NCBI RefSeq assembly: GCF_003144095.1
Contig: NZ_NSKH01000023.1
Location: 544,964 to 608,963, forward strand
DNA from: Streptomyces sp. ICBB 8177
GTDB lineage: Bacteria; Actinomycetota; Actinomycetes; Streptomycetales; Streptomycetaceae
Length of the DNA: 64,000 nucleotides
Direction of reading: 5' to 3'
Under the pieces are notes generated by a model, which worked only from the letters and a program-made list of their open reading frames with translations, did no database searches and was not told where the DNA came from. How positions within the stretch are numbered: the first letter of the stretch is position 1; the number at the start of each line of letters is the position of its first letter. Positions 62,262 through 64,000 of the stretch are shown here, in pieces. A program made the position numbers and the translations under genes.

Positions 62262-63115
62262 TGCAGCAGCAGCCTTTCGAGGAGACGGACGATCAGGTCG
62301 GCGATCAGGCCGAGGAAGGCGTAGACGACCAGGCAGACCACGATGACGTCGGTGCGGAAGAACTCCCGCGCCTGGTCCATCAGGAAGCCGATGCCGTTGT
62401 CCGCGTTGACGGTCTCGCCGAAGACCAGCGCCAGCCAGGCGGTGGCCAGCGCGTACCGCAGGCCGGTCATCGCCCCCGGCAGCGCACCGGGCAGCAGGAC
62501 GTGGCGGATCAGGCCCCAGCGGGACAGCCCCAGCGAGGTGCCCGCTTCGATCAACTGCTCGTCCACACCCCGTATCCCGGCGTAGACGTTGAGGTAGAGG
62601 TGGAAGGCGACACCGAGCGCGATCAGGGTGATCTTGGGTGTCTCGCCGATGCCCAGCCAGATGATGAACAGCGGGATCATCCCGACGAACGGCACCGCCC
62701 GCAGCATCTGCACCGTGGCGTCGATCAGGTCCTCGCCCAGCCGGGACAGCCCCGACAGCAGCCCGAGCGCGGTCCCGATCACCGCCCCGAAGACCAGACC
62801 GATGGCGACGCGGCGCAGCGAGACCGCCATGGCGGACGGCAGCGTGCCGTCCGAGGTCAGGTCCCAGGCGGTACGGGCGATGGTGGCGGGCGACGCGAGG
62901 ATGCCGGACCCCAGGACTCCGGTGGCGCTGAAGACCTCCCACAGCGCGAGCAGCAGCACCGGGCCGCTGGTGCGCCGCAGCCAGCGGGGGACGGAGCGCC
63001 GCCTGGTGGCGACGGAGACCACGGGCTCGAGATCGACGCCCTGGCGGTCGGTGGATATGGGGGATATGTCGGAACGTTCGGAGTGTGGCGTGGGCAGCGC
63101 GGTGCCGGCGCTCAT
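62234..63115 (-). CDS. ssuC: Sulfonate ABC transporter permease
   Basis: Membrane permease of 293 residues with about six helices. Family features include RVAIGLVFGAVIGTALGLLSG, the coupling segment AGTSLGLSRWGLIRHVLLPGALPG and VPFVGMIPLFIIWLGIGE. It is first of the operon after the leader peptide, and overlaps ssuB by 28 bases. ATG follows AGGAG by 7 bases. Its 5' leader (about 105 bases after the leader peptide) holds two adjacent short palindromes. Confidence 0.9.
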   Translation of the reverse strand: MSAGTALPTPHSERSDISPISTDRQGVDLEPVVSVATRRRSVPRWLRRTSGPVLLLALWEVFSATGVLGSGILASPATIARTAWDLTSDGTLPSAMAVSLRRVAIGLVFGAVIGTALGLLSGLSRLGEDLIDATVQMLRAVPFVGMIPLFIIWLGIGETPKITLIALGVAFHLYLNVYAGIRGVDEQLIEAGTSLGLSRWGLIRHVLLPGALPGAMTGLRYALATAWLALVFGETVNADNGIGFLMDQAREFFRTDVIVVCLVVYAFLGLIADLIVRLLERLLLQWRPTFTGK

Positions 63116-63142
63116 GAAAGGGCTCCTGACGGAGGGCAAGGG

Positions 63143-63166
63143 GGTGCGCGCACCGGCGCGTACGCG
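63143..63166. promoter_or_regulatory. Adjacent palindromes between leader peptide and ssuC
   Basis: GGTGCGCGCACC (63143-63154) and CGCGTACGCG (63157-63166) are perfect palindromes 28 bases upstream of the ssuC start. They could form alternative hairpins that couple leader-peptide translation to ssuC expression. Confidence 0.5.
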
Positions 63167-63220
63167 GGCGCGGAACTCAGCGGCGACGGGCCGTGAGGAG
63201 GAAGAAGAGGGAAAAGGGCG

Positions 63221-63304
63221 TCAGCGGCCGCGACGACACGCGGAAGAGGCCACCCGCAGCAGGTCGATGTGCCCGCGCGTGGTGAGAAGGGCTGAACGCG
63301 ACAT
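63221..63304 (-). CDS. 27-residue cysteine-containing leader peptide upstream of ssu operon
   Basis: A short gene beginning MSRSALLTTRG and ending HIDLLRVASSACRRGR. This HIDLLRVAS-x-x-CRR tail is the one I know from putative leader peptides found upstream of sulfur-metabolism genes in streptomycetes. It contains one Cys near its end, before three Arg and Gly. Its stop is 105 bases upstream of ssuC. A consensus-like promoter (-35 TTGACC at 63341-63336, 18-bp spacer, -10 TACGTT at 63317-63312) places transcription at the ATG, so the peptide is translated from a leaderless message. Role as a cysteine-responsive attenuator is inference. Confidence 0.85.
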   Translation of the reverse strand: MSRSALLTTRGHIDLLRVASSACRRGR

Positions 63305-63311
63305 GCGCCAG

Positions 63312-63341
63312 AACGTAGCGACGCGCGCTGAGCCGGGTCAA
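63312..63341 (-). promoter_or_regulatory. Promoter of leader peptide and ssu operon
   Basis: TTGACC and TACGTT, 18 bp apart, with the -10 box 7 bases before the ATG. It is the best-formed housekeeping promoter I found here. Confidence 0.75.
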
Positions 63342-63419
63342 TGGGTGTCTCGTCAGGCGGACGGCGCGTCTTGGGCCAGGGATGGCCCTGCGGACTGTCC
63401 CGGACCGTCGCCGGGGTGG

Positions 63420-63995
63420 TCAGTGCCGCGGCCGTGAGCGCGGGCCCGGATCCTCCCCGGACACCGCTCCCGGTTCCGCCGCCGGGTCCGCGGCCGTCGT
63501 GCCCGGGGCAGCCGTGCGGGACGCCGCCGCGTTCGCGGCGACCGCGCCGACCAGCGGCAGCATGCGCGAGCGCACACGTTCGCGCAGGACGACCTCCGTG
63601 CGCGTGCGGACCACGCCGGGCATCCGGATGACCAACTGGATCACGTCCTCCAGGTGCGTGTTGTCGCGGGCGGCCACCCGGGTCAGCAGGTCGCCGCCGC
63701 CGGTGACGGAGAACGCCTCGATGATCTCCGGCACCGCGGCGAGCCGTTCACCGACGTCGTCCAGGTGGCCCTGGGTCACCTCGATGTGCACGAACGCCAG
63801 CACCGGGTGGCCCAGCGCGGCGGGCGACAGCCGGGGCCCGTAGCCGGTGATCACCCCGTCACGCTCCAGCCGGTCCAGCCGTGCCTGTAGCGTCCCGCGC
63901 GCCACGCCGAGGATGCGCGCGTACTCCCGAACGCTGGTGCGGGGCTGCTCCAGCAGCAGCCGCAGGATCCTGGCGTCCAGCACGTCCACAGCCAT
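63420..63995 (-). CDS. AsnC/Lrp-family transcriptional regulator
   Basis: Protein of 191 residues. It has an N-terminal helix-turn-helix (VLDARILRLLLEQPRTSVREYA, ARGTLQARLDRLERDGVITGYG) and a RAM ligand-binding domain (ALGHPVLAFVHIEVTQGHLDDV, IEAFSVTGGGDLLTRVAARDNTHLEDVI). The C-terminal tail after residue about 150 is Ala/Pro-rich, longer than usual. The ATG at 63995 is the last possible start in the window and the true start might lie further right. Lrp-type proteins usually respond to amino acids; the target here is not visible. Confidence 0.85.
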   Translation of the reverse strand: MAVDVLDARILRLLLEQPRTSVREYARILGVARGTLQARLDRLERDGVITGYGPRLSPAALGHPVLAFVHIEVTQGHLDDVGERLAAVPEIIEAFSVTGGGDLLTRVAARDNTHLEDVIQLVIRMPGVVRTRTEVVLRERVRSRMLPLVGAVAANAAASRTAAPGTTAADPAAEPGAVSGEDPGPRSRPRH

Positions 63996-64000
63996 GGGCC

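Overview
The window is a very GC-rich actinobacterial chromosome segment, almost certainly from a streptomycete. The evidence is the strong third-position G/C bias, many GTG starts, long hairpin terminators without U-tracts, a WhiJ-type regulator/DUF397/anti-sigma ATPase trio, a single rare TTA codon, and lineage-typical families (DUF574 methyltransferase, DUF6297-like ABC permease). No rRNA, tRNA, CRISPR array, IS element or prophage was found. Gene calls rest on reading frames, ribosome-binding sites and recognised motifs; no searches were run.

Region 1 (1-28.9 kb) is a choline/glycine-betaine catabolic region. After the 3' part of glycerol kinase come choline oxidase (codA), an APC permease and betaine aldehyde dehydrogenase (betB). 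A second block holds sarcosine oxidase (soxB-soxD-soxA-soxG), dimethylglycine oxidase and choline dehydrogenase (betA) on the minus strand. A divergent IclR-family regulator, a Rieske oxygenase with its Rieske ferredoxin, and a second permease related to the first follow. Together they spell out choline -> betaine aldehyde -> betaine -> dimethylglycine -> sarcosine -> glycine. A roughly 9-kb stretch of unrelated genes (secreted amidase, TTA-containing hypothetical protein, a different APC permease, two-gene ABC transporter, ClC channel) separates the two blocks. Dyads built on GTTGCG/CGCAAC sit in the promoters around the regulator and look like its operators.

Region 2 (29-39.5 kb) is mostly cell-envelope and housekeeping: a secreted protein, two GH3-type exported proteins, an amidase-signature enzyme, an XdhC-like protein, dihydrolipoyl dehydrogenase, a cytosine deaminase resembling the yeast Fcy1 type, a universal-stress-protein remnant, an MBL-fold hydrolase and an L,D-transpeptidase-like lipoprotein.

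Region 3 (39.6-52.4 kb) has the WhiJ-type trio with an iterated 12-bp repeat, a DUF574 methyltransferase, a LacI regulator next to an exported discoidin/beta-helix protein with a perfect LacI-type operator, and a complete oligopeptide-type ABC transporter whose two ATPases are fused. About 1 kb without a credible gene follows.

Region 4 (53.4-64 kb) carries the lactate-oxidation operon lutA-lutB-lutC, a cytochrome P450, a flavin monooxygenase-like protein and the sulfonate operon ssuC-ssuB-ssuA-ssuD. The sulfonate operon is preceded by an unlisted 27-codon cysteine-containing leader peptide under a well-formed leaderless promoter. An AsnC/Lrp regulator lies at the right edge.

The most unexplained signal is a short palindrome, TGACG-N3-CGTCA, present seven times as an exact match. 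Four copies supply the stop codon of the gene they terminate; the other three are read in frame as [L/V]-T-x-R-Q.
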